A DNA stretch of 64,000 nucleotides from Theristus sp. LFF4_11. Its lineage: Eukaryota > Nematoda > Chromadorea > Monhysterida > Xyalidae. Location of the stretch: positions 1-64,000 of the forward strand of contig JASANC010002162.1 in the NCBI GenBank assembly GCA_030248135.1. The letters are read 5' to 3'. Shown here in pieces: positions 34,671-46,290 of this stretch. The first letter of the stretch is position 1, and each line of letters starts with the position of its first letter. The position numbers and the translations under genes are program-made. The notes beneath the pieces were generated by a model. It was not told where the DNA came from, did no database searches, and worked only from the letters and a program-made list of their open reading frames with translations.

Positions 34671-34787
34671 CTGATTTTGTCTTTGGTTTTTACCGGTTTT
34701 TATTTGGGTGGTTGGTTATCGGCCCATTCGTTTCAACTTTCAAGTTTTGGTTTTCACTGATGCATTCACCAATTTTTTTTCAATTCA

Positions 34788-35015
34788 ATGTCATCCGTGT
34801 TTCTTCAGTTATTCCGTGCTATCGTTGGTTTTGTCTATTCCAGACACGGACGACGACCCCCCCCCCTTCGAAAATTTGCGTTCGCCTTCGGTATTATATT
34901 GATCACAATTTTCATTATTACGGCGACCGTTGAGCAGCGCCGCCGTGCGCCAGCAGGATCGGATCAATTCGCGTCAGTCAGCGGTTTTTCCGATGGGCTG
35001 ACGCGGAATGCGCAG
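34788..35015 (+). other. candidate 5' exon upstream of mLST8, one hydrophobic segment
   Basis: An ORF from the ATG at 34788 runs in frame to a donor-like CAG/GTTGGT at 35015/35016. It encodes about 76 residues with a clear hydrophobic helix (FGIILITIFIITATV) followed by a basic stretch (EQRRRAP). The mLST8 start codon at 35650 is directly preceded by an acceptor-like TTTTCCAATTGCAG, and joining the two would keep the frame. It could be a 5' UTR exon, a real membrane-anchor exon or chance. Confidence 0.25.
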
Positions 35016-35190
35016 GTTGGTTGAATGGTTGTTGTTGTTGTTTTTGTTGTGGAGTGGCCGCCGTAGGTGCTGCTGGCTGGGTTAAGTAATTGAGTTGTTT
35101 TTTTGCCTTTCTGCTTGAAAGCTTGAAAAAAGGTGCGCGTGACCGTGTGTACCGTGTGTGTTGTTGTGACAAATTCAATTCTGTGACTGG

Positions 35191-35577
35191 CACAGTTGTT
35201 CCAGTCCAGAGCCAGGGGGTTGTGGGGGGAGGGGGCGATATAGGTAGCTGGAGCAATTTTTAAAAATTTAAAATTTAAAAACAGCCAAATAATACTTAAA
35301 ATATGCAAAAAAAATCAAGTATAAACGCGTATTTTACCTAAAATTAGCGAAATTTTCAAGAATTTCAAGCAAAAATAATCAATTTTGGTCAAAAATTGAC
35401 TCATTTTATTTCTTCGAACACAAAAATTTTCAGATTGATAGCTGGCTGAGAAATTTTTTTGGATAGATAGATATAGCTGGGCGGAAAAAAGCTCTGTGAT
35501 AGAGATAGATTCGAAAAATTTTTGGGGGGGCGGCCCGCCCAGCCAGCCCAGTCCCCCCCCCCCTTAGAACAACTATG
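35191..35577. mobile_element. hAT-like MITE (ATAGTTGTTC family) 73 bp upstream of the mLST8 start codon
   Basis: The ends CACAGTTGTTCCAG and TTAGAACAACTATG match the family at 24521-24986. The flanks GTGACTGG and GTGGCTGA agree at six of eight positions, so this insertion is older. It lies between the candidate upstream exon and the first mLST8 coding exon. Confidence 0.75.
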
Positions 35578-35649
35578 GTGGCTGAGTAGATGGAACCATA
35601 GCCTGGCAAGATGTGAGTGAGTTCCGTTTGATTTGTTTTCCAATTGCAG

Positions 35650-38600
35650 ATGTGTCCAACATTGGGCGGCGGCGCAGCAACGCAGCCAACACTCGTCTCC
35701 GCCGGCTATGACAAAATCATCCGTTTCTGGCATGTTGCCACTGGACAAGCAATACACACCATACATCAGCCGGAGTCGCAGGTTCGTCGGTGAGCCAGCC
35801 AGCTTGGGAAAACGTGCAATACGGCATGCACAGGCCAATGATCTGTGGCGGTTCAGTGTTGAAAAGCATTCAATTTCAGACACCAAACCTCCGGAGTTTG
35901 GTGGTTTCGCATTTCTGGAACCGGTCGGGAACTACGGTATAGCCGAATAAATAAAGCAGTCCTGGTTTTCACAGTCAAGACGAGGTTGCAGTTTTTCAAT
36001 TTTTTTCAATCGCGTGTGCAATGGACAAACTTTCGGAATAATTCAAAGAACCACTGAATAAAAAACACGTCAAATTTCGCACACAATTGGGTTTCTGAAC
36101 GTCTTTTTCCATTAATTTTCCATTAAGAACGTCGCGTCCATGGCGTAGCGGTAGAACTTCGGCCTACAGTTCTGTAGGTACCCGGTTCGAACCTCGCTGT
36201 GGACAAGACATACTCGTGGAAAATTAGAGTGACCAACAAACATCTGATGGTCTATTCCCTCCTGAGCCGAGGGTAAAATTGGGCTCGGGGCAGTAATTGC
36301 CCGTCTCCGCCGGAGTTTGGTACCTTCGGGTTTCCGGAACCGGCGCGCGTATAATTAAAATAATAATAATAATAATAATTCAAATTTCGCGCGCTCACTG
36401 CACCCTGAAAAAAGCTGCCATGTTTAATCGCCATACCGTACTATGAAACAAATGCATGCACACATGCATGGAAGATGAATATGCGGTGGCAGCAGGCAAG
36501 GCACACCCGCAATCGCACAGAAGAGCATGATCGTTTGTTTTGGTTCCGCCCGAGACTCACTGCGCGCCTACACCGTTTCGTGGATAACGCGGGAATTCAA
36601 AATTTGTAAAGTGATCCGAGTCCCCTTTGTAAGCCGCTGAGTCACTTGGGCGACTTTGAATCGCTACATGGACATTAAAGCCAGTTTTACGTTCACGTGT
36701 CTGCAAAACCGATTCGAGTCGCAGAACTTGAGAACCAATTGATAATAAATATTATCTAAAAATGCGGGAGACGCATATAAAAGGAGGAATATGGCCTTGT
36801 GTAAGCAGTGAAAGACTTGGCTCGACAACCTTTTCAAGTCTCTGATGTGGTACACACGGATACAAGTACATAAGAGTCATATTTTTGCGCCGCGTTTGTT
36901 GTTTACAAGCTTGTTGAAAAGCGTAAAAATTTTGAAGTTATCTAGATATTTTTCAATTGTCCTCTTCAGTTTAGTCTAAAATCACATCATGTGCGAAATT
37001 CTGTACAGCATGGCCGAATAAATGAGGCAGTCCATCAAGGCGGGATTAGTCGCTGACTAGGAGTTGTCTTTTTCAAAAATGCCAACATAATTTCCAATCA
37101 TGTGTGCAAGGGAGAAAGAATGAACAGAACAATACGGATAATCCATTAGCTTAAAAAACGCGTCAAATTTGGCATACAATTTGGTTTCTGAACTTCTTTT
37201 TCTTTTATTCAAAATTCGCGCGCTCCTTGCACCCTGAAAAAAGCTGCCATGTTTAATCGGCTATACTGTAAATTCTGTGCAAAAAACAGAAACATCAGAG
37301 ATTGCAAAACATTGCTGCATGTAGCTTTATCGTTGTTGCTAACGTACGCACCGCTGTGCATACAGCAGCACCAGTGCAAAAAGTGTTGATTTTCACCCTT
37401 TTTACCAAACTCTTGTGACAGGATAAACCGGTGAGTCATTGCCACAGAAGGAGACCTTGCGTTCCCAATGCCTCTGCGATACACTTTGTGCAAACCAATG
37501 TCAGCGATCTAAAGTCTGATCGTTATTTTAGTGGTTTTAGAGGTCGCTAAATGCTAGAAAAAGGCAAATGTGAAAGTTTCATTTGTCTACAATGTACGAG
37601 GGTTGCCACTTGCAACCTAAATAAAAAATAAACGGCGCAAAAATATGACTCTTATGTACTTGTATCCGTGTGTACCACATCAGAGACTTGAAAAGGTTGT
37701 CGAGCCAAGTCTTTCACTGCTTACACAAGGCCATATTCCTCCTTTTATATGCGTCTCCCGCATTTTTAGATAATATTCTGACTTTTACATAAGCCCCGAA
37801 GGTCGGACCAAAATCACAATACGTTGGGCACACAACTCAGGTTTTTCATTTTTCGTTTTTAGGCCAATTTCGTCTATGCTATTTCTACGGCCGATTCGCC
37901 CAAAATCGTCACGATTCAGTACCTAGAAATTGCTCACATAAGAAAACTGACCCAAAAGCCGTGATCGGCGCAATGAATTACCATAGAAAACACCGACTTC
38001 TTGTTTTTCATTTCTGGACCGGTTTCACTAAATTCCACGGCCGATTCGCCCGAAATCGTCACGATTCGGTATCTATAGTTGCTCACATGAAAAAAACTAT
38101 CACAAAATCCGTGATCAATGTATTTAATTACTATGGAAAACACCGTTTTTCTTGTTTTTCATTTCTGGACCAATTTCGCCAATTTCCACGGCCGATTCGC
38201 CCGAAATCGTCACGATTCAGTATCTAGAGTTGCTCACATAAAAAAACTAACACCAAATCCGTGATCAGCGCATTGAATTACCCTGGAAAACATCCTTTTC
38301 TTATTTTTCGTTTCTGGACCGATTTCGCCAATTTCCACGGCCGATTCGCCCGAAATCGTCACGATTCAGTATCTAGAGTTGCTCACGTAAGAAAACTAAC
38401 CCAAAATCCGTAATCAGCGCATTGAATTACCCTGGAAAACATCCTTTTCTTGTTTTTCGTTTCTGGACCGATTTCGCCAATTTCGACGGCCGATTCGCCC
38501 GAAATCGTCACGATTCGGTATCTAGAGTTGCTCACATAAGAAAACTAACCCAAAATCCGTGATCGGCGCAATGAATTACCATGGAAAACACCGACTTCTT

Positions 38601-41600
38601 GTTTTTCATTTCTGGACCGGTTTCACTAAATTCGACGGCCGATTCGCCCGAAATCGTCACGATTCGGTATCTAGAGTTGCTCACATAAAAAACTAACACA
38701 AAATCTGTGATCAGTGTATTTAATTACCACGGAAAACACCGTTTTTTTGTTTTTCATTTCTGGACCGATTTCGCCAATTTCCACGGCCGATTCGCCCGAA
38801 ATCGTCACGATTCAGCATCTAGAGTTGCTTACATAAAAAACTAACCCAAAATCCGTGATCAGCGCATTGAATTACCATGGAAAACACCCTTTTCTTGTTT
38901 TTCGTTTCTGGACCGATTTCGCCAATTTCGACGGCCGATTCGCCCGAAATCGTCACGATTATCTAGAGTTGCTCACGTAAGAAAACTAACCGAAAATCCG
39001 TGATCAGCGCATTGAATTACCCTGGAAAACACCTTTTTCTTGTTTTTCGTTTCTGGACCGATTTCGCCAATTTCGACGGCCGATTCGCCCGAAATCGTCA
39101 CGATTCGGTATCTAGAGTTGCTCACATAAGAAAACTAACCCAAAATCCGTGATCAGCGGATTGAATTACATTGGAAAACATAGTTTTCTTGTTTTTCATT
39201 TCTAGACCGATTTCGCCGATTTCCACGGCCGATTCGCCCGAAATCGACACGATTCAGTATCTAGAGTTGCTCACGTAAGAAAACTAACCCAAAATCCGTG
39301 ATCAGCGCATTGAATTACCCTGGAAAACAATCTTTTCTTGTTTTTCGTTTCTGGACCGATTTCGCCAATTTCGACGGCCGATTCGCCCGAAATCGTCACG
39401 ATTCAGCATCTAGAGTTGCTCACGTAAGAAAACTAACCCAAAATCCGTGATCAGCGCATTGAATTACTACGGACCAGACCTTTTTCCTACTATTTTTCGC
39501 AGCTCAGACAAAATTTGTAAGAGTGAAAAACTGATACCCAGTCAAAATGCTACGAACTTTCAAAGAATGCACAATTTTGACTCAAAAAAGTGCCCGGGCA
39601 AAAAAAATTAACTAAATTTTCAAAAAATACGGATGAAATTACCCTAGGAAACATTTTTGTTCAACTGTGAAAGTGTCCCAGCTAAAAATTGAAAGGGCGA
39701 ACACTTAAAACCAGGTGAAAACCCTCCGAACAATTAAAAATGCCCAATTTTTACCCAAAAACAGGGTCGGGGTAAAAAATTAACCCAATTTTCAAAATCT
39801 CCGGGTGGAATTACCCCAGGGAACATTTTTGTTCGACTGTGAAAGTGTCGCAGGTAAAAATTTAAAGGGCGAACACATGTTGATTACATACCTGAAAAAA
39901 AGGACAAAGGGAAAGAAGTAACACTGTTTTCAGAATAGGTTTTTCGTGTCTACAGCGTATGAAAAGTAGTCGAATAAAAATTTTTTCGCGGCTCCAAGCA
40001 CAACTTTGGGTGTTCGTTTCGTGTGCACGGAACCAAGTTTGTGGCTTATACTATGCTCGCTGGACGCAGCGAGCAAATTTGAAAAAAGCGCGCGAGGGGA
40101 TAACGGCTCATATTATGCGTGATGCGCTGTCCGCTCGCTGGCGCTCGCTCGCGCATCCGCATGATACTTTGCGTTCATCTGTGACGCACAGCTGAACAGC
40201 ATGGCGTTGTCGGCCACTGGCGAGCGCCTCGCCACCGCCGGCTATCAACGCATTCGACTGTACGATCTCGCGCACGGCACTGCGCCGTTCGATTTCGACT
40301 GCTCCTCGCGCAACGTCACTGCGGTCGGCTTTGAGCAGTCGTCAAAGTGGATGTACTCGGGCGGCGAGGACATGACGGCGCGTATCTGGGACTTGCGCGC
40401 GCGCCAGCTGACGTGTCAACGCATTTTTCAGGTTGCTGGGCGGGCGTGGTTTTTTTATAAGAGTCGACTTTTGACTCGCCGAATTGAGGTTTTGGGAATA
40501 ACGCCTGCTTTTAATGTCTGAAGTTTGTCTTCTTTGTCAGCGTGTTTCTTGTCTTCACGACACTGTTCTGAAATGAATGCGTTGCCGCTGTATGGGAATG
40601 GGACGATCAATTTTACTTGTGATAGTGATCACAGTAAATACAGTTGAACTCTATCAGTTGACCAACTCTGCACTTTAATTGCAGTCGAACTCTTTAAATT
40701 AGAGGCAATCAGCTGATTGGTTGGTGATCACGTGATGCGGATGCTTTCCGTGCAGTACAGCCGTACGCAGACACCGCCGCCACAGTAATTCCGACATTGA
40801 AAGCGTGCATCAGATCGAGGAGACGTGATCACCAACTTTATTAGCTGATGATTGCCTCGATGAATTGGAATGCACGACTGCTTGATTTTTGAAGCTCGCA
40901 ACGTTGCTGCCGATTTTCGTGTTGTTGCACTGCCCGTCCAGGTAAACACGGCCGTCAACACGGTCTGTCTGCATCCGAATCAGGTCGAGCTGTTCGTCGG
41001 CGATGCCAGCGGCACGTTGTACTCGTGGGACCTGCGCAACAACGCGAACGAACAGGCGCCGCTCGAGGCGCCCGGTGTGCCCGTCTCCATTCAGGTGCAT
41101 TCGCTGTTCACGTTCTTCTTTTGTGTTGACTGCATAAACGACAGCTATTGTCAAAGTTTTTTTTGGGTTCTGCGACTCCAATACGTTTGCAGACGTGGAA
41201 CGGAGACTAGTTTCAATCGTTGTGAGGCAATTCAAAATAGCATCACTGACCCGGTCCTATTTTTGGAGACTCGAATCACTTCACTACATTTTGACTTCCC
41301 GCGTCATGCATGTAACTGTTCACCTATCAGTGCGCGCATTGAGCCTCGGGCCCAAAATACAAAAAAAGATATTTCGTTCTTGTTCTTCGCAGCATTTAGC
41401 CGTCGATCCAGACGGCACGAAACTGGCGGCCGTGACGAATCGCGGCGACGCGTATCTGTGGAGTTTGGTGAGCAGCTCGACCGGACTGACGGACGGCGCC
41501 GCAGTGCAACAGCAACAGCAACATGATGACGTCGCCGACGACAACGCCACCGGCGGTGGCACTGCTGCTGGCGCGCCCGTCAGGAGCACGAAATGGGTGC

Positions 41601-44600
41601 CGAAGAAAAAGGCTGGTGGTTGCGCGTTTTGCTGCACGCTTGACTGATAGCTCTCGCGATCTCGATTGATTCGGTTTCGTGTGACCTCGGAAAAAGGTCA
41701 AAGCGCACGTCAGTTCTGAGCACGTTTTCGCTCGGCAGTGCTTCTGTGGCGTTGCATGTTTGCACACAGTCACAAAAAAACACACGGCCATGCGTGCGTA
41801 TCGATCGGGTGTGTGTCCAGTGTGTGTTCGTGCAAGGTCGCAATGAGACCGGAGAGAAACTGCTCGGTTTTCTTCCAAGCAGAACTGTTCGTGGCACACA
41901 TTGTTCGTAGGAACACGAATTATTCGCTTGCGCCAGTTATCTGGCTTCCTTACAGGGAGTGCTCGCAACGACTAAGGGCTGTGACAAACGCAGGAGTCCG
42001 GGGAAGCCACCAAAATTTAGCAACCAAGTGTGTGTGTGTGTGTGCGTACCGCGTTTTGCCACCCTCGTGTAGCCCTGGGTGGTAGCGCGTTTGACTCTTG
42101 TCTGTGCGATCGAGCCAACCGCCTCGGTGAGGGTGTATGGGCACTTAATGACAAGCCAGCTCGATGTTCCGCCATTCTTGACGGCGTTCTGTGCGCGTTT
42201 CCGCGTCAGCTGGTTGCGAAAGAACATCCGCTCAACTTCAAATTACGGCTCCGTTCGGTTGCAGTTCCGCGTGCACGAGCGTTACGCGTTGCGCTGCGCG
42301 TTCTCGCCCGACAACACGCTGCTCGCGACGACCTCGGCCGATCAGACGTGTCGTGTGTGGACGACGGCCGATCTCTGCCAGATGACCGTCCTGCAGGTGA
42401 CAATGAAGGCGACTTCATGGCACACACGACGTATTGTATATCCGGCACGTCACGGCACGTATCACTGCTTGTATGAACGAGCACGTGTTCTCAAGATAAA
42501 CGTGCATTGCTGTTGTTGCTGCGCCATGAATCGAGCGACGCGTGATGTGGTGGATGAAGTTTGTGTGTGCATGAATTGGCCTTGGCGCGTTCTTTTGTGT
42601 TCTCGGTTGTCGCTCAGTCGTGTCGCAACTTGAGCGAGATAACGGCGCCAGTTTTAAGATAGGCTTTTTGAGTCGACCGACCCGGCCTCCACACCTCTAG
42701 GCACAATTACAAAAAAGTTTTCAAATTCAGTCAAATTTAAGATCAATCGAACCGCCTTGATGCCCTGAGTTCGAAAATCATATTTTTATCCTAATCCAAG
42801 CCTTTTTTATGCTTCAAAATTAGAAAAAACCTAATTTTCGACCCCCTTGTAGTAAAACTGCTCTAGCTCGCTTCTCCTTGAAGCTATTAACAAAAATCAA
42901 ACACCAACAGATTCCCCTTGTATTCGCGCACATTTTTCGCGGTTATACTAGAGGTTGAAAAGGTTTTTTCATGATCTGTATTTATAAAAAACTGCAGAGG
43001 TTGATGGTTTTTCACGTTTTTCGGTACTTTAGAAACGTTTGTGGGGTATAGTTTCTAGGTAATTCTGAAAGATCTGCGAAAAATGTATATAGATGTAAAT
43101 TTCAGCTTCATAAAGCGTCGCCGGGACTCACACGATACAAAACAAAATCGCTTGTCGCATGCGTTTTTGGTCAATATGCCGCATGCAGGGTGTTTCCTCC
43201 CACCCCCCAATTTTTTTGGGACCACCTCAGGTGCTGCAACTGTGACTAAAGATGGGTTTTCGGGTACGCTGAGTTCAAAAATCTTATTTAGAATTTTGCC
43301 CGACGTTTGTACTGTGCCGTAAACGCGTATGCCATAAGGATCAGGAGGGAAATTAACTTAAAAATTAAATTTAAATAAAAAGCGCGTCACAAGGAACCTG
43401 AAATCCTGTTACAATGACAAATCGAGGTGGCTGAGTCCGCATATAATGTTTATTTTGCTATACGGATTACTCCGCACCCTAAAAACGGCCTCTATGGGGA
43501 CGGAAAGGGAAAAACTTGAAAAAATCGGAAACTAGTCAAAAAATATATGAAAACTGTGCCGTAAATACAAATCGAGGTCGCTGAGTCCGCATATAATGTT
43601 TATTTTGCTATACGGATTACTCCGCACCCTAAAAACGGCCTTTATGGGGACGGAAAGGGAAAAAATTTAAAAAAATAGGAAACTAGTCAAAAAACATTTG
43701 AAAACTGTGCCGTAAATACAAATCGAGGTTGCTGAGTCCGAATATGATGTTTATTTTGCTATGCGGATTACTCCGCACCTTAAAAGCAATTTCTAAAGGG
43801 ACAGAAGGGAAAAAATTAAAAAATCAGAAACTAGTCAAAAAAATCTGGAAACTATTCCGTAAATACAAATCGAGGTCGCTGAGTTCGAATATAATGTTTA
43901 TTTTGCTATACGGATTACTACACACCCTAAAAACAGTTTTTATAGGGACGAAAAGGGAGAATACCGAAGAAAATCGGAAACTAGTCAAAAAATCTGAAAA
44001 CTGTGCCATAAATAGAAATCAAGGTCTCTCAGTCCGATTATAATGCTTATTTGGCTATATGGATTACCCCGCACCCTAAAAACGGTCTCTATAGGGACGA
44101 AAAAGGAGAAATCTGGAAAAAATCGGAAACTAGTCAAAAAATCTGAAAACTGTGCCATAAATAGAAATCAAGGTCGCTCAGTCCGAATATGCTGTTCATT
44201 TTGCCATGCGGATTGCTCCGCACCCTAAAAATAGTTTTTACAGGTATGAAAAGGGAGAACATTGAAAAAATCCAAAAACTAACCAAAAAATCTGAATCGA
44301 TGTCGCTGAGTCCGAATATGATGTATATTTTGCTATACGGATTCTTTTGACTAGTTTCCGATTTTCTTCAGATTTCTCCCTTTTCGTCCCTATAGAAGCT
44401 GTTTTTAGGGTGCGTAGTAAACCGTAAGGCAAAATAAAAGCATCATAATCGAACTCAGCGATCTCGGTTTGTGTTTGTGGCATAGTTTTCAGATTTTTTT
44501 AACTAGTTTCGATTTTTTAAATTTTTTCCCTTTTCGTCCCTATAAAAACTGTTTTTAGGGTGTGTAGTAATCAGTATAGCAAAATAAACATTATATTCGA

Positions 44601-45839
44601 ACTCAGCGACCCCGATTTGTATTTACGGCACAGTTTTTATATATTTTTTGACTAGTTTCCGATTTTTTCAAATTTTTTCCCTTTCCGTCCCCATAGAGGT
44701 CGTTTTTAGGGTGCGGAGTAATCCGTATAGCAAAATAAACATTATATGCGGACTCAGCGACCTTGATTTGTATTTGTAACAGGATTTCAGGTGCCTTGTG
44801 ACGCGCTTTTTATTTAAATTTAATTTTTTAATTTAATTTCCCTCCTGATCCCTATGGCATACGCGTTTAAGGCACAGTACAAACGTCGGGCAAAATTCTA
44901 AATAAAATTTTTGAACTCAGCGTACCCGAAAACCTATCTTTAGTCACGGTTGCAGCACCTGAGGTGGCCCCAAAAAAATTGGGGGTGGGAGGAAACACCC
45001 TGCATGCGGCATATTGACCAAAAACGCATGCGACAAGCGATTTTGTTTTGTATCGTGTGAGTCCCGGCGACGCTTTATAAAGCTGAAATTTTACATCTAT
45101 ATACATTTTTCGCAGATCTTTCAGAATTACCTAGAAACTATACCCCACAAACGTTTCTAAAGTACCGAAAAACGTGAAAAACCACCAACCTCTGCAGTTT
45201 TTTATAAATACAGAGCATGAAAAAACGTTTTCAACCTATAATATAACAGCGAAAAATGTGTTTTTTCTAATTTTGAGGCATAAAAAAGGCTTGGATTAGG
45301 ATAAAAATATGATTTTCGAACTCAGGGCATCAAGGCGGTTTGATTGGTCTTAAATTTGACTGAATTTGAAAACTTTTTTGAAATTGTGCCTAAGGAGGGT
45401 CTGTATTGTGAAAAAGCCTATCTTAAATGATTCACGCTTTCGCCGTGTTCGAGATTCTTTGCAGTCGAACTGTGTATCGTAGGGCATCCGGCCGATTGAC
45501 ATGTCTCTGGATTCGGTTCACCCAGCCACATACCTATCACACATTTCAACTGTCACAAAATGCACAGATTTCGCGCACGTTTCACAGCTTCACTGTTATT
45601 TGTTGTTGTTGTTTTTGTGGCAGAAGTCGTCCAGCAACAGCAGCAGCAGCAACACCAACAACGACGGCATGAAATGGGTGTGGGACTGCGCGTTCACGAA
45701 CGACTCACAGCATTTGTTCACGTGCTCGTCGGATGGCCTACTGCGGCTGTGGGACGTGGCGACCGGCGAGACGCTGCGCACCTACCACGGTCATAAAGGC
45801 GTGGTCACGTGTCTTGCGTTCCGAGATATATCTGTATAG
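35650..45839 (+). CDS. mlst8: mLST8/LST8 (GbetaL), WD40 subunit of TOR complexes
   Basis: The six exons are 35650-35781, 40192-40431, 40942-41094, 41393-41611, 42265-42396 and 45624-45839 (stop TAG), all in phase 0, giving 363 residues (human about 326). WD repeats are visible throughout: [61 protein letters not shown] and [12 protein letters not shown], with the C-terminus CLAFRDISV close to that of known LST8. The extra length is a Gln/Asp/Thr/Gly-rich loop in exon 4 and a Ser/Asn run in exon 6. LST8 binds the TOR kinase domain in TORC1 and TORC2. Intron 4 appears to use a GC donor (41612-41613). Introns 1 (4.4 kb) and 5 (3.2 kb) are mostly transposon. The acceptor-like sequence just before the ATG suggests a 5' UTR intron or trans-splicing. 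Confidence 0.95.
36131..36380 (+). mobile_element. tRNA-derived SINE with AAT tail in mLST8 intron 1
   Basis: It begins GTCCATGGCGTAGCGGTAGA (A-box-like) and carries a perfect B box GGTTCGAACC at 36184-36193. A tRNA-like acceptor pairing (GTCCATG with TGTGGAC) is visible, but the anticodon stem-loop is malformed (CTACA-GTTC-TGTAG). The body ends GGAACCGGCGCGCG and an AAT microsatellite tail. It is inserted into an old Mutator-like MITE (about 35935-36440). A fragment of the same 3' body lies at about 35885-35925. Confidence 0.7.
36539..36741. mobile_element. ~200-bp MITE (CTCAATGCGCGCATAGA family)
   Basis: The left end GGTTCCGCCCGAGACTCACT and right end GATTCGAGTCGCAGAAC are inverted, and the middle shares AATTCAAAATTTG and GAGTCACTTGGGCGAC with the copy at 9148-9345. 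Confidence 0.65.
37005..37269. mobile_element. Mutator-like MITE with perfect 9-bp target duplication AAATTCTGT
   Basis: The ends ACAGCATGGCCGA and CGGCTATACTGT are inverted and flanked by AAATTCTGT at 36996-37004 and 37270-37278. A 9-bp duplication is typical of Mutator-like elements. It sits at the same point of the host transposon as the copy at 16118-16382. Confidence 0.9.
37850..39470 (+). repeat. ~163-bp tandem array in mLST8 intron 1
   Basis: About ten head-to-tail units each contain CCGATTCGCCCGAAATCGTC, AGTTGCTCAC and AAAATCCGTGATCAGCGCAT. Two unit subtypes alternate, one with GACCGGTTTCACTAAATTC and one with GACCGATTTCGCCAATTTC, implying higher-order duplication of two- or three-unit blocks. 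Confidence 0.9.
40639..40870. mobile_element. degenerate TA-type MITE in mLST8 intron 2
   Basis: TACAGTTGAACTC, a second CAGTCGAACTC, and arms AATCAGCTGATTGGTTGGTG and TTATTAGCTGATGATTGCC identify it as a rearranged member of the CAGTC family. Confidence 0.55.
41165..41372. mobile_element. ~200-bp MITE (CTCAATGCGCGCATAGA family) in mLST8 intron 3
   Basis: It is recognised by TTCTGCGACTCCAATACG at the left and GTGCGCGCATTGAGCC at the right, with CAATTCAAAATAG between. It fills most of the 298-bp intron. Confidence 0.65.
42062..42240 (+). mobile_element. tRNA-derived SINE (GGCACTTAATGACA family) in mLST8 intron 4
   Basis: It shares the tRNA-like head (CTGGGTGGTAGCGCGTTTGA), the block GGGCACTTAATGACA and the GGCGTTCTGTGCGC segment with copies at 48208-48400 and 61462-61650. 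It ends close to the exon 5 acceptor at 42264. Confidence 0.65.
42658..45422. mobile_element. 2.77-kb foldback element at a TTAA target, mLST8 intron 5
   Basis: The ends GATAGGCTTTTT and AAAAAGCCTATC are perfect inverted repeats flanked by TTAA (42654-42657 and 45423-45426). Inverted arms extend about 0.7 kb inward (for example CCCACAAACGTTTCTAAAGT) and then become ~140-bp tandem units (GGATTACTCCGCACCCTAAA) that also face each other. A TTAA target suggests a piggyBac-type mobiliser. There is no coding capacity. It occupies 86% of the 3.2-kb intron. Confidence 0.85.
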
Positions 45840-46243
45840 TCCGTTCAGTCTCTCTGTGCTTAGTTATCGTTGCCTTTTCTATTCCTGTGATCGCCAATAT
45901 TCCGGTCGACAGTTCAGTGTAACGCGCTGATTGGCTGTGTTTGAGTCAGTTCAATAGTGCAGGTCGTGTTTGATATGTCATCGGTTGTTTGGTGTGCTGG
46001 CTTGGATTTGTTCCCTAAAAGCGTTGTTGTGCGTGTTTGTGCTTTTGTTGTGCACATTGGTTCTGCTGTTCAGTGATTCTTCTTTTTTTCGTGGTGTTGA
46101 CCGCTACTTACTGCTGAATTATTCTTGAAGGCTCTCAATTGAAAAAGAGAAAACTTTATGCCCAAAAAAACCATACCATTTGAATCGGGTTACAAAACAA
46201 TGGTGTGCTTGTTAGTATAAGTTAGTCAATGTATCATACAAAA

Positions 46244-46252
46244 AAATAAAAA
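46244..46252 (+). terminator. probable mLST8 polyadenylation signal
   Basis: An AATAAA hexamer in the run AAAAAATAAAAATTATTC lies about 405 bp downstream of the mLST8 stop codon and just before the convergent gene ending at 46291. No nearer AATAAA was noticed. Confidence 0.4.
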
Positions 46253-46290
46253 TTATTCACAAAAAAAGCGATGGGTAACGCATATGACGT

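Larger units (their letters stand above)
36750..40166. mobile_element. truncated inverted copy of the large palindromic transposon, in mLST8 intron 1
   Basis: The order is the reverse complement of 13957-16640: TATAAAAGG palindrome (36750-37775), about ten 163-bp tandem units (37850-39470), the GAAAGGGCGAACACTT arm (39470-39880) and the GC-rich terminal repeat ending GCATCCGCATGATAC (39950-40166). The outer left terminal repeat is missing. The terminal repeat ends only about 25 bp before the exon 2 acceptor at 40191. Confidence 0.8.

Noticed and set aside
36131..36205. Functional tRNA gene
   Set aside because: The acceptor and T-arm pair, but the anticodon stem encloses only four bases and a SINE body with an AAT tail follows directly.
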